Shown here in pieces: positions 14,401-26,712 of a DNA stretch of 64,000 bases. The notes beneath the pieces are model-generated. The model saw only the letters and a list, made by a program, of their open reading frames with translations, had not been told where the DNA came from and did not search any database. A program made the position numbers and the translations under genes. The stretch lies in the NCBI GenBank assembly GCA_948567375.1, contig OX419757.1, positions 434,001-498,000 of the forward strand, read 5' to 3'. How positions within the stretch are numbered: position 1 is the first letter of the stretch; the number at the start of each line of letters is the position of its first letter. The DNA comes from Lunularia cruciata (lineage: Eukaryota; Streptophyta; Marchantiopsida; Lunulariales; Lunulariaceae).

Positions 14401-15189
14401 TCTGACGTATATCATTCTACAGAAGATTGTAACAAACCAACTACCAAGTATAAGGTACTCGACAGTTATGACGAAACTATAAACGCAGAAGTTGTAGCGA
14501 TACAACAATATAATTTACGTTATCTTATAGATATCATATTTTATAATTTTACAGTCCTTAACCAAAAAGACAAGTCGGATACAAAGCACTACATACTATG
14601 AACATGACGATGCCACCAATAATTAGTAAGAAGCAAATGGATAGTTGGTTCATATGTGTAAAACTAGGTAATTGATTTCTAAATGTCAAACCAAGGACTC
14701 AATGTTTATAGATTTGGAATTTTAAATTATACATGTAGATGTGGAAATTGAAGTATGTGGTCAAGGAATTCTTTTGTATCCTTTGTTTAGAGACTTTTAA
14801 AGAAGTAAAGACCACATTATTGATGGATCAGAGTTTTATTAAAGTAGTCATGGCTAAAATGAAACCCATGAAGAATTTGAATTCTGAAGGTTACAATTAT
14901 GGAGTCTAAAATTGTAATATGATGTACCCAAGGAGAAACAAAGATATTTCATCTTCAAACACCCCTAAAAATACAAGAAAATCTATGAGAATAAGAACTT
15001 TTAATTCTCCACAACATAAGTTTATATAATGGAGAAAAAATATTTCTTATGTTTTTGGAGACCTTCACTATGTACTCTGGGGATCAAGGATCAAATACCA
15101 CTGAGTAGGCCTTCATCCTTAAGTGTCCTTGTTTCATACCCTAAAATCAATAGAACGGAGGAAGATACTACCTAAATTTAAGATAAAAG
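11448..15189. other. EAF1 3' flank and AT-rich gene-free DNA
   Basis: The first 300 bases after the EAF1 stop are presumably 3' UTR. From about 11.7 kb the sequence becomes very AT-rich with many short homopolymer runs. Short open frames at 13.3-13.7 kb have no recognisable domain and the composition of their surroundings. I see no gene, RNA gene or intact mobile element here. Confidence 0.6.
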
Positions 15190-15355
15190 AATGGGGTCTT
15201 TCAATCCTTCATGTGTTCTACGAGGTCACCTTTTTCTCAATCTAAGATATAAGAAGCAAGAAGATACTACTACAAACTATGGATGTGTTTTACGAGGTCA
15301 CCTTTTTCTTAATCTAAGATATAAGAAGCAAGAAGATACTACTACAAACTTTGGA
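15190..15355 (+). repeat. Decayed N-element 3' tail with a 72-bp tandem duplication
   Basis: The start (GGGTCTTTCAATCCTTCATG, then TTCTACGAGGTCACC) matches the 3' tail of the non-LTR element N seen at 55.7 kb. A 72-bp unit starting with ATGTGTT at 15,211 is repeated at 15,283 with a few changes. This makes an apparent repeated peptide in one frame, which is not evidence of a gene. Confidence 0.6.
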
Positions 15356-15981
15356 GCTGGAGGAATATATACATTTTATAAGTTTCAATCTAGAGTTCAT
15401 GTATTTTAAAGTTAAAAAGTGTGATTAGGAATTTTAAAGCAAACTTTGTTGAAAGACCTTTACAAAAGCTATCCATAAATATCCTTCTTGTGTTCCCATC
15501 CTTTTGTGTTCTATGTGATCACTTTCTCTCTCATTGATAACTATCAACTTTTTAAAAGTGATAAAGGTTAATGTGAAATTCATAGAGGATCTATTTTGAG
15601 TAGTATTATCATGGATCCTAAAATTGTAGAATAAGGTAACAAAGAAAATATAATTTGGTATTTTTCATCTCTTTATAACTCATAAATTTGATCTTTATTT
15701 TCTATATTCTTTTTATCTCTTTGGATGCAAAATGCACAAAGCTTTTTAATGCTTGAAATAGATCAATTGGAATAAATGATTGGATTGTTCATAATACCAT
15801 CATTGGTAAACTTTGGCTATAAATTTTTTTATAGTATTGTATCATTTATAGATTTGGACTCTTAGGGAAAAGAAGACCTTTTTATTTCCATATAAATTCT
15901 CTCGGTGGAGCTTTAGTAATGATTATTTGGTCATGTGAATTTTTCTTTTTGCTTTCTTTATGTTCTTTTTAGTCATTTTAC
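15356..15981. other. AT-rich flank before element B
   Basis: No gene or repeat was recognised. The last five bases, TTTAC at 15,977-15,981, form the left copy of the target-site duplication of element B. Confidence 0.5.
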
Positions 15982-16552
15982 TATAATACCATAGCTAACA
16001 TAGTATATAGAGGTGGAAATTAGCTTGGTAATATCTTGAGGAATCTTATTTATAATGGTCTAAGCATATCAAATAGAGGTGTTACCCAAAACATTACTTC
16101 CACTAATAGGGTGAAGGCCAAAAAATCTTGAAAGGTTTTGAGCTAATTATGGAAGCTTAAATAGATGAATTAGGCCTAAAAAGAAATGAAAGAATGCCTC
16201 CCTAATGGACAAAGAAATCTTGCCTTCTCCTCCTTGTTCATCTCATTGAGAGCTTTCTAATGGAATCTAACCCATGCAATTTTGAGCTTCCTACAAGGAA
16301 ATTCTCCAAAGATTCACTCTAGTCTAACTTGTTTGACAAACTAAATAGGACAAGGATCTACATGTCACTTATCCATGCAACTTGTCTAACGGTGGAGCTT
16401 GCTGATGTGTCATCAGTCCATGTATCTAATCCAAGTGTGGAGCTCCTTCTTTGCTATATAATAAAGATAAGGTGCTTTTTTAGTTCATCAAAGTATTGAA
16501 AGATGAAGCCTTCTGTTTCTCTTGGGAGTTCTCTTGTTCTCGGAGCATTACA
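15982..16552 (+). repeat. 5' LTR of element B
   Basis: It aligns with the solo LTR at 18,739-19,475 and with the 3' LTR at 31,624-32,154. It starts TATAATACCATAG (TG decayed to TA) and ends GCATTACA, with internal blocks CTTCCACTAATAG and CTTGTTCTCGGAG. It is shorter than the 737-bp solo copy, so it carries deletions. Confidence 0.8.
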
Positions 16553-16570
16553 ATAGTATTAGAGCATGTG
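16553..16570 (+). promoter_or_regulatory. Primer binding site of element B (tRNA-iMet)
   Basis: The sequence ATAGTATTAGAGCATG directly follows the LTR end. It resembles the usual plant TGGTATCAGAGC, which is complementary to the 3' end of initiator tRNA-Met and primes minus-strand synthesis. Confidence 0.65.
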
Positions 16571-17540
16571 TTTTAATTTGAGATATTAGATCATCCTTTT
16601 TGGAAGAACATGTGCTACTGAGATTGAGTGATTTCAAAGGGAGAAAACGTAGTGCAACCAAAAGATTGGGGGTGTTTTAGAGAGAGAGGATAGGATGGAT
16701 GCTCTTAGAGGAAAATTTAATACAACTCATATTTTGTTCTTGAATCCGGTCCAAATCAAGGTATGTACATCCAATGTGAGCAAGTAAGAGTATATCTTAT
16801 TTACCGTTTTGGTGTTTTCATGGACATAGTAATAAATTTACCAAAACCGATGATTCTACTTGTGGTTATATATGATAGAGAGTGGGATTTGTTGAATGAC
16901 AATCAACATGTTATTATAATGCAATAGATTTGAATATACCAAATCCTCTCCCTTTCAACATGCAAGTAGAAATCCATTATGTAATTGGACCAAAAGTGAT
17001 GTTTAGTGATTTTGTAGTACACAATTTTGGTGAGGACTCTAATCAAAAAGTGATAGCATTTGAAGTCTTAATTGTGTCCCAATCATCAATGTATCTTCTT
17101 GAGTGATTAACCCTCTATTGAGGTAGGCAATAACAATTGAGCGTTTGTTGAGTGTACCAATCATGGAGCCATAGTGGTAGGATCTGATGCAAGGAATGCA
17201 AGGGATATTGAATGAGTTTTGGGAGATCAAGATGGCAATGGAGGCATTGCAAAGTCCAATACATACCTTTAAGGATGAGCATGGAATGCAAGAAAGGGAA
17301 TCATCTCAAACCCAATAACAACGACCAAAGTACATGGAGAGTCACTCATGCAAATGACATTGAACTTGATCAAAAATAAAACTATATTGATACTATGAAT
17401 GAATAAGACATACACCCCTGAGCCTTACAAAGGATAACATTCCATGGAAAATTGGATTTCAAGAATGAATCAATACTTCCAATTATTCCCAATTGAGATC
17501 ATTGATCATTCTGCAAATGTGTTTGCATGTGGTTACTTGA

Positions 17541-18283
17541 TGTAATACTCCAAGAATAGGAGACTTGAAGAGAGACACACCATGAGAAACATACAATTTC
17601 ACACTCAAACCTTCTCTTTATTATATAGACAAAGAGGATCTCCTCCAAGGAAGCCACACCATAGGATTAGGCACATAGATAGGTGAAAGGTCAGCAAGCT
17701 CCACCCTTGGATTACTCACTTCGATGGGTGACATGTTGGTCTTGGTCCTATCTGGTTGGTCAAAAAAGCTTTGACCATAGAGAATCTTTTAGGGAATCTT
17801 CATGTAAGAATCTCCGAATCATGTGAGTGAGGTACCCTTGGAAAGCTCTGAACAAGACAAACCAAGGGGAGGGAAGGACAACCTGTCCAGAATTTTCTTT
17901 CTTTGGGAGGGGGAATCTGCACATTTTCAAGGCATAATTCATCCGTTTAGGCCTCCAAAATTGCCTTCAAAGATTTTAGGCATATTTTGATTCCTACTCT
18001 ATTAGTGGAAGTCCCCTTTTGGTGATACCTCTTTCTTATCTATTTAGTACATCATGTATAACATTCTTCTAGATGTTACCAAACCAATTCTCACCTTTAA
18101 ATCATATGTTTAGATGCTGGTTCTAAGGTTTTCAAGTCTATTTTGGTTTTTGCACTATTAGTAGAAACACTCTTTTGGTGCTACTTCTATTTGATCTATT
18201 TTTTGTATCATTTATAACATCATTCTAGATATAACCAAACCAAATTTCACATATAGATCATATGGCTAGCTCTTGGTATTACA
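17541..18283 (-). repeat. Solo LTR of family B, inverted, inside B gag
   Basis: It runs TGTAATACTCC to TTGGTATTACA, the reverse complement of the B LTR ends, 743 bp. The gag reading continues on both sides. The flanking 5-mers CTTGA and TGTGA match at three positions only, so the target duplication is decayed or absent. Confidence 0.8.
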
Positions 18284-18738
18284 TGTGACCAATAAAACCC
18301 TCACATAATACAATGCTTGGGAACAATTAGTATTAGCAAAACAAAGAGAAATCACTTGGACAACAATGAAAGAAGTGCTATTGGATAATGATCAATGGAT
18401 TATGTGCAGATACCTCAAACTTGACTATGGAGTTTAAGCATAAGAATAACATACAAGAGTAAGTAGAGGCGTTTGTTGATCTTCATGTCACAATAACTGA
18501 TATGAGTCTAGTAGAAGCTCTTGATAATTTCAAACATGGGTAAAAAGATTGAATTCACCAAGAGATAATGATACGCCATTTTGTGTGCTCAAAGAATAGG
18601 AAGAGAGGTTGGAGGAGGTGAAGGAGTAGTCCTGACTCAACACTATTGGGTTGAAACACTACACTTTGATGGACAAATTCCTATAGAGTTGGGCAACCTT
18701 CATTTCCAAGACCAAGGAGCACGATCGCTTTGAGGAGA

Positions 18739-19475
18739 TGTAATACCAAGGGTTAGCCATATGATCTAGATGTAAAATTCTGTTTGGTAACATCTAGAAT
18801 GATGTTATACATGATGGTCAAAATAGATCAGATAGAAGTATCACCAACAGAGTACTTCTACTAATAGGGCAGAAATCGAAATAGACTTGAGAACCTTAGA
18901 ACCAATAGCTAGACATATGATTTAAAGGTGAGAATTGGTTTGGTAACATCTGGAAGGATGTTACACATGATGGACTTAACAGATCAGAAAGAGGTATCAC
19001 CAAAAGGGGACTTCTACTAATAGAGTAGGAACCGAAATATGCCTGAAATCTTTGAAGGCAATTTTGGAGGCCTAAACGGATGAATTAGGTCTAAAAAATG
19101 TGCAGATTCCCCCCAACAAAGGAAAGACTGGCCTATCCTCCCCCCTGATTTGTCTCGTTGAGAGCTTTCCAATGGTACCTTACTCACGTGATTCTAAGAT
19201 TCCTATAGGAAGATTCCCTAAAAGATTCCCTCTGGTCAAAGCTTGTTTGACCAACGAGAGAGGACCTAGACCAGACAGGTCACCCATCCAAGTAAGTAAT
19301 CAAAGGGTAGAGCTTGCTGACATGTCACCTATCTGTGTCCCTAATCTTATGGTGGAGCTTCCTTGGAGGAGATCCTCTTTGTCTATATAATAAAGAGAAG
19401 GTGCTCCCTTGGGGCATCGAATGTTTAAGTGTGCAATCTGTGTTTTATCTCTTCTCTTGTCCTTCGAGTATTACA
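18739..19475 (+). repeat. Solo LTR of family B with intact target duplication
   Basis: It runs TGTAATACCAAGG to GAGTATTACA, 737 bp, flanked on both sides by GGAGA (18,734-18,738 and 19,476-19,480). That is an exact 5-bp duplication with no internal region, so this is a solo LTR left by LTR-LTR recombination. Confidence 0.9.
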
Positions 19476-19779
19476 GGAGATGGAGACATGTCAAAGAAAA
19501 GAGAGATAGAGTTCCACAAGGAGAAGGGGCTCAAGTAGAACAATGATATTACTACAATTACAATTGAGTTGGGCACATAGCCATCAGTTGTCATGCTTGC
19601 CTTCCTAAAGGCCCTTGGCTTCCAAAAATAAGACCTTTGAACAACTTGGAGAGATTAATTGAAGAAGAGGATGCTTAAATCACATTGGAAAACAAAGATT
19701 GCTAGTAAATGTACCTCATGGCCTTACTTGCTCAATGAAGAAGTGTAATAGCAGAGAGAAGAAGAGAAAAGTGCCCAAA

Positions 19780-20495
19780 GGTTGAGGAAGATAAATATAG
19801 AATCAATTGTCATAAATGGAGCCCTAAAAGTCAATCAAGTGAGAGTATTGATAGACCTTGGAGCAACATGGAATTTTTTTATCTTGTTATGTTGCAATAA
19901 GGTTGGAGCTAGAACTAGAGAAGGATGAAAATGAAAATGTAGAGTTAACTAATGGTCAAAGAGAGAGGATTGAATTGTTACCTAAAAGGTAGCACACTCT
20001 ACATGAAGCTATCAAGAAGAACTCAATGGCAAGTGTTATGGTTTGCTCATTATGATGTGATCTTAGGCATGCTATGGATGGAGCACTACAACCTCATGGT
20101 TGATTGGAGAAAGAAAATAATGAAAACTAGCCAATGGAAGAACATTGGAGATAAGGAAAGATTGTACAAGCAAGAACTATCTCTCTATGTCCTAAGGACA
20201 ACAACTATTGATAAGACAAATAGATGTTTCATGGGTCTCATAAGAAAAGTCCAAAATGTATAATTCAATAGAAAAATTCATGAGAATTTGAAAGATGTGA
20301 TCAATGAATTTCAAGATGTCTTTCTTGATGATTTACCCTCAATATTACTACCAAAAAAGAGAGTAGATCATAAAATCAAGCTACTTCTTATGAGGATACC
20401 TCCTTGTAAGGCACCATTTTGACTATCACCTCATGAGTTGGAGGAGTGCAAGGCTCAAATTGAAGATATGTTGTATAAAGGGTTTTTGTAAAAAT
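19780..20495 (+). pseudogene. Element B protease and start of reverse transcriptase
   Basis: A retropepsin-like stretch reads RVLIDLGAT near 19,845 (D-L-G-A-T in place of D-S/T-G-A-T), followed by linker. From about 20,280 the translation reads FQDVFLDDLP and VDHKIKLLL, then LSPHELEECKAQIEDML, the usual N-terminal fingers of gypsy RT. It stops at the junction with the A-family LTR near 20,499. Confidence 0.7.
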
Positions 20496-20498
20496 ATC

Positions 20499-20892
20499 AA
20501 ATTACATATGAGTTAGTCAAGACTAATGAAATAGCAAATAGATCAAATTAACCAAGAATTATAAGAATATTCTAGAAGCATCTAGGAAGCTACTTGGTAC
20601 TTTCCAAGTATCAAGTAATGTGTATACCAAATAGTGACTTCTAGGAGAAAGGTTTTTGGGAAGCTTTCTAATTTGCTTATCTAGCACGTCAAGTAGATGG
20701 CTTCTAGAAGGAAGCTTCTCAGTTTGCTTAGCTTGCACTCTAAGAAGATAATTTTTATGAAGCTTCTTAAGAGCATTGTATATTTCCTATATATTCCAAA
20801 GTCCAAACTCATGCTAAGCATTTGGAGTTTCACTCATTCAAGAATTGTAATGTGATCTTCCATTCTCCTATTTATCTCCTCAATATTTTCTA
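20499..20892 (+). repeat. 5' LTR of element A1
   Basis: It aligns with the A LTRs at 46,770 and 47,369, sharing the blocks AATATTCTAGAAG, AAGCTTC palindromes, CATTTGGAGTTT and CCATTCTCCTATTT. The first bases have decayed from TGTAACAATATGG, so the left edge is good to a few bases. Confidence 0.75.
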
Positions 20893-20906
20893 TTGGTATC
20901 AAAGCT
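20893..20906 (+). promoter_or_regulatory. Primer binding site of element A1 (tRNA-iMet)
   Basis: TTGGTATCAAAGCT follows the LTR directly. It differs from the consensus plant iMet site TGGTATCAGAGC at one base. Confidence 0.75.
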
Positions 20907-22080
20907 GTGATAGGATGGATGGAATTTATGAACCACCAAATGCATTTCCCCCAACCATTGGGATTTTTGTATTAATGTGCTACCCAAGTATCATTTCATG
21001 CAATTCATCATCTCACGCTTTGGGTAGAATTTTCTAAATGTGATCACCTTATTTAATAAACCTTGAATACTTCAAATTGTAACTTATGGAGAATGATAAA
21101 CGTGTTGCATCTATGTCTTAACTAGATAATTGTAGATATTTTGATATAATAATAGCCATGGCGGCAATGCCCAAAGTTATTATTGCTATGTAGCAACAAA
21201 TCAAGCACCTTACTTGATTGTTGGAAGAAAGAGACCATCAACAACAAGAGCATGTAGATAAAGCACCATTTTGAGAATGAGAAGAGAGAATCCAATTTCC
21301 AAAGCCCAAGGTATTTGAAAGCAAGAATCTCTTGAGCATAGCAGAGAATTTTGTGTTTGATTATGAATACTTTTTGAAGCTACAAATCTTCAATTGAGTA
21401 GAGATAAATTCTCTTAGCTTCAAGCCAATTAGATAAAGAGGCAAAACTATGTGGAAATTTTGAATGGAACAAGCTGAATGGTAGTTTTTTGCACCAATTG
21501 CAACATGGGAGGACTTCAAGAGCACAATAATTGGGACATTCCAATCTATAAATGCTACACAAGCTGCACAAGATAGATTGGCAAAATTGAAATAGATTGG
21601 TTTTTTTGAGAAGCTACATCACTCAATTCTAAAACACCATAGTGCAAATTCTAGATATTCTAGAAGGTGAAGCTCTAGATTGATTGATGAGGAGCTTGAA
21701 GTCACACACCAAATTGGAAGTGACTATGCAAGAGCCCAAATAGTTGGAAGAAATTATGCAATTGACTAAGCGTTTTAATTCCTTGGTTGCAACAACTTAG
21801 TCTTAATCTTGACCTTCACAAAACTTACCAACACACTACACATGGGTAGAAGAGTCAACATAATGAAGATTTATGCTGTCCAATGGAGACCACTTGGAAT
21901 TATAGAGAGAGAAATATTGCAACAAAATGATGGTTGCTTTTATTATTGCCAAATTGGACATCATATTATTGAATATTCACTCAAGATTGGACAACTATGA
22001 CAAATTGCCCAAATGAAGTTCGTGAAGTGTGATAATTATTGAAACAAAGAATCTCAATAGAAGAATTTGAGCTACCTATC
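20907..22080 (+). pseudogene. Element A1 gag remnant
   Basis: The translation is broken by many stops. A zinc-knuckle remnant, CFYYCQIGHHIIEYS, lies at about 21,930-21,975, followed by the linker to protease. The same layout is seen at 47.8-48.9 kb in A2. Confidence 0.65.
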
Positions 22081-22149
22081 GGGAACTTGATTAGTTCTAA
22101 TGGGATTGAAGGCTTGACCTATACAAATTGGATTCACTTGTAATATTTG

Positions 22150-22460
22150 ATCGTGGTTGTAAGATTTTGTTGATTATGGAAGTTTAGAGAATTGTGTATC
22201 CATGAAATTAACAAAGGAATTAGGTATTCCTATCAAGCTAGTGATTGGAGGTAGGTTGATGATGACATATGATAAAAATAGTTCTACATTCTATACCTCA
22301 CATCTTGTTACATTCAAGATTGGAAAGGAGTATTTGGAGTGCATGCAATTTATAGTGGCATCTCTATACTATGATGTCATTCTAGATTCTAGATGCCCTA
22401 GCTTGAACATCATAAGGTTCAATTTGATTGGACCCTATAATAATTTCAAGTAGGACACTA
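22150..22460 (+). pseudogene. Element A1 protease remnant
   Basis: The active-site region reads VDYGSLENCVSM, so the canonical D-S/T-G is D-Y-G. It is followed by KELGIPIKLVIGGRLMM and a decayed flap region. The other A copies have D-F-G at this place. Confidence 0.7.
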
Positions 22461-22639
22461 AGGTAAGAATTACAGATTAGGTTGTCTAGCACCTTGAGTA
22501 AGACACTTAAGAATAATAAACTCTAAGATGGAAAGTTTGTCACTAAAGTAACCATAAAGCAAGCTTTGGACAAAGATATTCCTATTTTTGTGATGTAGAT
22601 CAAGCCAATTGTGCATGGAGAATCTAATGAGGTCTAGAA

Positions 22640-24559
22640 GCTCCATCAAGTAATGGTTGAGCAAAAAGTTCAAGAGTTTGAAGATGTGTTTTTGGATGAT
22701 TTTTTGAAATACCTCTTGATTGTGGTATGCCATTCAAGATTAAATTGCTGTCAAGAAGTACTTGTAATACTCCAAGGACAAGAGAAGAGAAAAAACACAG
22801 ATTACACATTCAAACATATGATGCCCCAAAGGAGCACCTTCTCTTTATTATATAGACAAAGAGGATCTTCTCCAAGGAAGCTACACCATAAGATTAGGCA
22901 CACAGATAGGTGATGTGTCAACAAGCTCCACCATAGGATTAGGCACACAGATAGATGACGTGTCAGCAAGCTCCGCCCTTGGATTCCTTACTTGGATGGG
23001 TGACAGGTCTGGTCTAGGTCCTATCTGGTTGGTCAAATAAGCTTTGACCGGAGGGAATCTTATAAGGAATCTCCATGTAGGAATCTCAGAATCAAGTGAG
23101 TAAGGTACCATTGGAAAGCTCTCGATGAGACATAGCAGGGGAGAGGGAAGGCCAGCCCTAACTCTTTTAAAGGGGAGGAGTATACACATTTTCAAGGCCT
23201 AATTCATCTTAAATTGCCTTCAAAGATTTCAAGCATCTTTTGGTTCCTACTCTATTAGTAGAAGTCCCCTTTTGGTGATACCTCTTTATGATCTGTTTAG
23301 TCCATCATATGTCCATCCTTCCAGATGTTACCAAACCAATTCTCACCTTTAAATCATATGTTTAGCTATTGGTTCTAAGGTTCTCAAGTCTATTTTGCTT
23401 TCTGCCCTATTAGTAGAAGTACTCTTTTGGTGATACTTCTATTTGATATATTTTGACCATCATGTAAAACATCATTTTAGATATTACCAAACTAAATTTC
23501 ACATCTAGATCATATGGCTAGCTCTTGGTATTACAATACCCTACTGAATAGACTAATCTATTGGCTCTCAAAAAAGAAGTTAGAAGAGCTTTGAATAACA
23601 TGGATGGAGTTGTTGAAGAAGGATTTCATTCTTCATAGAACATCTCCTTGGGAAGCACCAATACTATTTATTCCAAAGAAGGATGGAAGATTTTACTTTT
23701 GTATTGATTGCCATGGCCTTAATAAACAAACTATAAAGAATGCATATCCCTTGTCTCAAATTGCTAGATCAGTTGAATGGAGCACAATTCTTCTTCCAAT
23801 TGGATCTCCAAAGCGGCTTTTGGTAGATTCACATTGATAAAGAGTATGTGCAAAAGACTACTTTTTGCACAAGGTATGTACACTTGAATGGAGAGTTCTA
23901 CCTTTTGGACTCATTAATGCTTTGCCAATCTTCATGGATCAAATGCATTGGGTGAAAGATGGGCTATTGGATCAACACATGGTGGTATTCTTGGATGATA
24001 TTTTAATCTATAGCAAGAAATAGACAAAATATATGAATCACATGCAAGAAATCCTAAGATAACTATGTTAATGGAAGTTTTACTTCAGGAAGTCAAAGTA
24101 TACCTTTTGCAAGAAGGAAGCTACCTTCTTGGGTAATAAGGTCTCATTGAAGGAAATCAAGATGGAAGAGGAGAAAATCAAGGTCATAATTGAGTGGCTT
24201 ATGCCAAAGGATGCCACAAAATTACATGCATTTAATGATTGGTAATTTTTGACTAACAATTTATCTACTACTATGCTGATGTGGTTGCACCAATGACCAA
24301 TCTCTTGGGAAAGACCTCAAGCGTTTAGTAGACACCAAGCACTAAAAAGCATCCTAGAAGCTGAAATATATGGTGTCTTCAAGATCCATGTTGCAACCGG
24401 TATGATCCTTAACTATCTTGTGTAATTAATTTTGATGCTTCTAACTTTGCCATTAGAGTTGTGTTGTAGTCAATATTTCCAGATAGTTACATCCCATTGC
24501 CTTTATGTCTTGCCAACTAAACACCATAGAAAGGAATTACTCTACTCAAGATCAAGAAA
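22640..24559 (+). pseudogene. Element A1 RT and start of RNase H
   Basis: FEDVFLDDF begins the RT fingers at about 22,680. After the solo LTR the RT resumes with [20 protein letters not shown] at 23,610 and [20 protein letters not shown] at 23,670. The catalytic segment VVFLDDILI is at about 23,980-24,010. RNase H breaks off at 24,559 where the inverted LTR begins. Confidence 0.75.
22763..23535 (-). repeat. Solo LTR of family B, inverted, inside A1 RT
   Basis: Its ends are TGTAATACTCC and TTGGTATTACA. The flanks GTACT and ATACC are each one change from GTACC. The uninterrupted copy at 29,570 reads AAGAAGTACCCTAA at the same point, so it shows the empty site. This solo LTR therefore entered A1 but not the A fragment at 28.9-30.5 kb. 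Confidence 0.9.
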
Positions 24560-25056
24560 TGTAACAGACCAAGGAGAGAAATAAGATAATGGAAGATCAC
24601 ATTAGGACTCTTGAATGAAGGAATATTGAGATGCGTAGCATGAGCTTAGGGTTTGGTATTTATAGTGAATATCTCTTGAGGCTCTTCAAAAGCTTCTTTA
24701 GAAGCTTCCTAAAATCTACCTTCTTAGAATGAAAGTTAAGGTAATTTGGAAGCTTCTCAAGAAGCTTCCTGCTAGAATCTATCTACTTAACGTGCAAGCT
24801 AAGCCAATCAGGAAACTTCCCAAGAAGCTTCCTTTTAAAATCCACCTACTTGGCGTGCAAGCCAAGCAAGCCAAGAAGGTTCCTAAGAAACTTCCTCCTA
24901 GAAATCACCATTTGGCATACACATTATCAGATTTTTGGAAGGTACCAAGTAACTTCCTAGATGTTTCTAAAATATTTTTATAGTTCTTGGTTAATTTGGT
25001 CTATTTATTATTTGGTTTTTTTCAAGTAGCTCATCTATAAACTCCATATTGTTACA
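24560..25056 (-). repeat. Inverted A-family LTR joined to A1 RNase H
   Basis: It runs from TGTAACAGACC (reverse of the LTR 3' end) to CATATTGTTACA (reverse of the 5' end), 497 bp. About ten bases that look like a reversed polypurine tract (TATTCTCCCA) follow, then integrase sequence of A1 on the plus strand. There is no target duplication. About 1 kb of RNase H and linker is missing, so an insertion was followed by a deletion. Confidence 0.75.
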
Positions 25057-25067
25057 TATTCTCCCAT

Positions 25068-25645
25068 TTTCAACCACTTTCCATCCCATTTGTTTGATGA
25101 GAACACATTAGCTTAGATCTCATAACAAACCAAGGTCACACAATAATTGTGGTGTTTGTTTATAAGCTTAGTAAACAGATACTGTTGACACCAACCTTTG
25201 ATACAGTGGATGTTCCAACATTGGCCCAAATATACTTTGACAATGTCTTCAAACATCGTGGGATACCTTGTGTACTCACCTTCAATTGTGATCCTCAATT
25301 CATTGAAAATTTTAGCAAGCACTCTTCCAACTACTTGGCACCAAGCTTGCTTTGTCTCTGGCTTATCATCCTAAAACTAATGGAAAAATTGAATGTACAA
25401 TTGCATCTTGGAGGATATGCTTTGTTCTTTTGTCAGTGTTCACCATACCAATTGGGATGAGTGTCTTACAATTGCTTTGTTTGCCTATAATAATTCCAAG
25501 TAGGAAAGCACTAGATTCTCTCCCTTCTTCCTTAATTTTGGCCAAAACCCACTTGTTCCAAATTCCTTTCTTGCTCCTCCTCCATCTCATGTCCTTCATA
25601 CTTCTACCTTCTTGACCACAATATCCCAAATTTTGTATGCCAAGG
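25068..25645 (+). pseudogene. Element A1 integrase remnant
   Basis: MVFVYKLSKQILL, TLAQIYFDNVFKHRG and the catalytic-region LTFNCDPQF identify a gypsy integrase core. The first D is Y and the second D is N. SPFFLNFGQNPLVPNSF follows in another frame. The text changes to element B near 25,645. Confidence 0.7.
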
Positions 25646-26690
25646 TCTCAAAGTACAAGTTTTGCAAGTTAGAAGTAGATTACTTGGGCATAGAGTAAGT
25701 GAAAAAGGCATCCAAGTGCTAATAGTTAAAATAGAGGTCATTCAAAGATAAGGTGCTCTTAAAGATTCAACTCAACTCAAGAGTTTCTTGGGATTGATGG
25801 GGTTCTATCCTCAATTTGTCAAGGACTTTTCCAAGGTTGCAAAACCTCTAATGGCACTACTTGGCAAGGGGAAGAATTGGATGTGGGAATTGCACAAGAA
25901 TTGAAAGATTCATTACTACATGCACCAATCTTGAAATGGTATTACCCAAACATCCAATCAAGTTGGCTATAGATGCATCAAACATTGCAATGAGATCAAT
26001 ACTACAAAAAGAATGGAATGATGGATGACACCCAATTGCATTTTTTTCTTGAAAGTTGTTATTGGTAGATTGCAACTATTACATCACTGAATAAGAAAAG
26101 TTGGCTATTTTCCTTGCAACCAAGCATTGGAAGCACTATCTTGGTGAGAAGGCATTTGTAGTGGAGATGATCACAAACCTCTTATCTACCTTGAGACATA
26201 GAAAGATCTCTCCAATCAACAGATTTGATAGGCAGAGTGGAGATAACTTTTCAACATGATGATCACATATATGGCAGGCAAGAAGCAACTTGTGGATGCA
26301 TTCACCCAAATGCCTATGGCCATCAATCTGGTAATAGAGATCAAGATGAGCTTAGAATTCTGGCCAAGGATTCTTATTGCTATGAAGACTGACCCATAGA
26401 TTGTAGGAGCTCAATCATCCAAAAGCATAACCATACCCAAGAATTCACTTTTTGTGATTACAAGTTATGGATCCCAAATGGCCTAGGCTTAAGAACCACC
26501 ATCCTAGTGGAATGTCATGATTTTGCCATTGCAGGTCAAGTTGGAGTGAATGAGACCTCAAATGCAATAAAATGCCATTACTATTGGCCCAAGATGCACA
26601 ATAATGTGATGGAGTATGTTCAAAGCTATCTACTTTATCAACAAAATAAAGCCTCTAATCAAGCTCTTACTTGATTTCTTCAACTACTCT
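25645..26690 (+). pseudogene. Element B RT end, RNase H and integrase zinc domain
   Basis: KFCKLEVDYLGHRVSEKGI and SFLGLMGFYPQFVKDFSKVA are the RT connection. They are followed by an RNase H region (about 25,900-26,250, with AGKKQLVDAF) and an HHCC-type region near 26,560 (KCHYYWPKMHNNVMEYV). It continues the B element cut at 20,495 and ends where repeat R begins. Frameshifts are frequent. Confidence 0.7.
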
Positions 26691-26712
26691 TTACTCGTAC
26701 ATAACATTCTGA

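Larger units (their letters stand above)
16620..19620 (+). pseudogene. Element B gag remnant, interrupted by two solo LTRs
   Basis: Gag-like translation appears around 17,410-17,540 (a run like YTPEPYKG then MENWISRMNQYFQLFP), resumes at 18,290-18,540, and again after 19,476. At about 19,545-19,600 a decayed zinc knuckle reads YYYNYN-stop-VGHIAISCHAC, where a CCHC motif is expected. Frameshifts and stops are frequent. The two LTR insertions at 17,541 and 18,739 split it into three. Confidence 0.6.
20499..25645 (+). mobile_element. Ty3/gypsy element A1, nested in B
   Basis: A 5' LTR, primer site, gag, protease, RT, part of RNase H and integrase are present in plus orientation. It is interrupted by a solo B LTR (22,763-23,535) and an inverted A LTR (24,560-25,056). 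The 3' LTR is missing: integrase text passes directly into B sequence near 25,645. All frames are broken. Confidence 0.8.

Noticed and set aside
15191-15409. Frame with a repeated RGHLFLNLRYKKQEDTTTN peptide
   Set aside because: The repeat is a 72-bp duplication of a retroelement tail read in frame by chance (72 is divisible by three).
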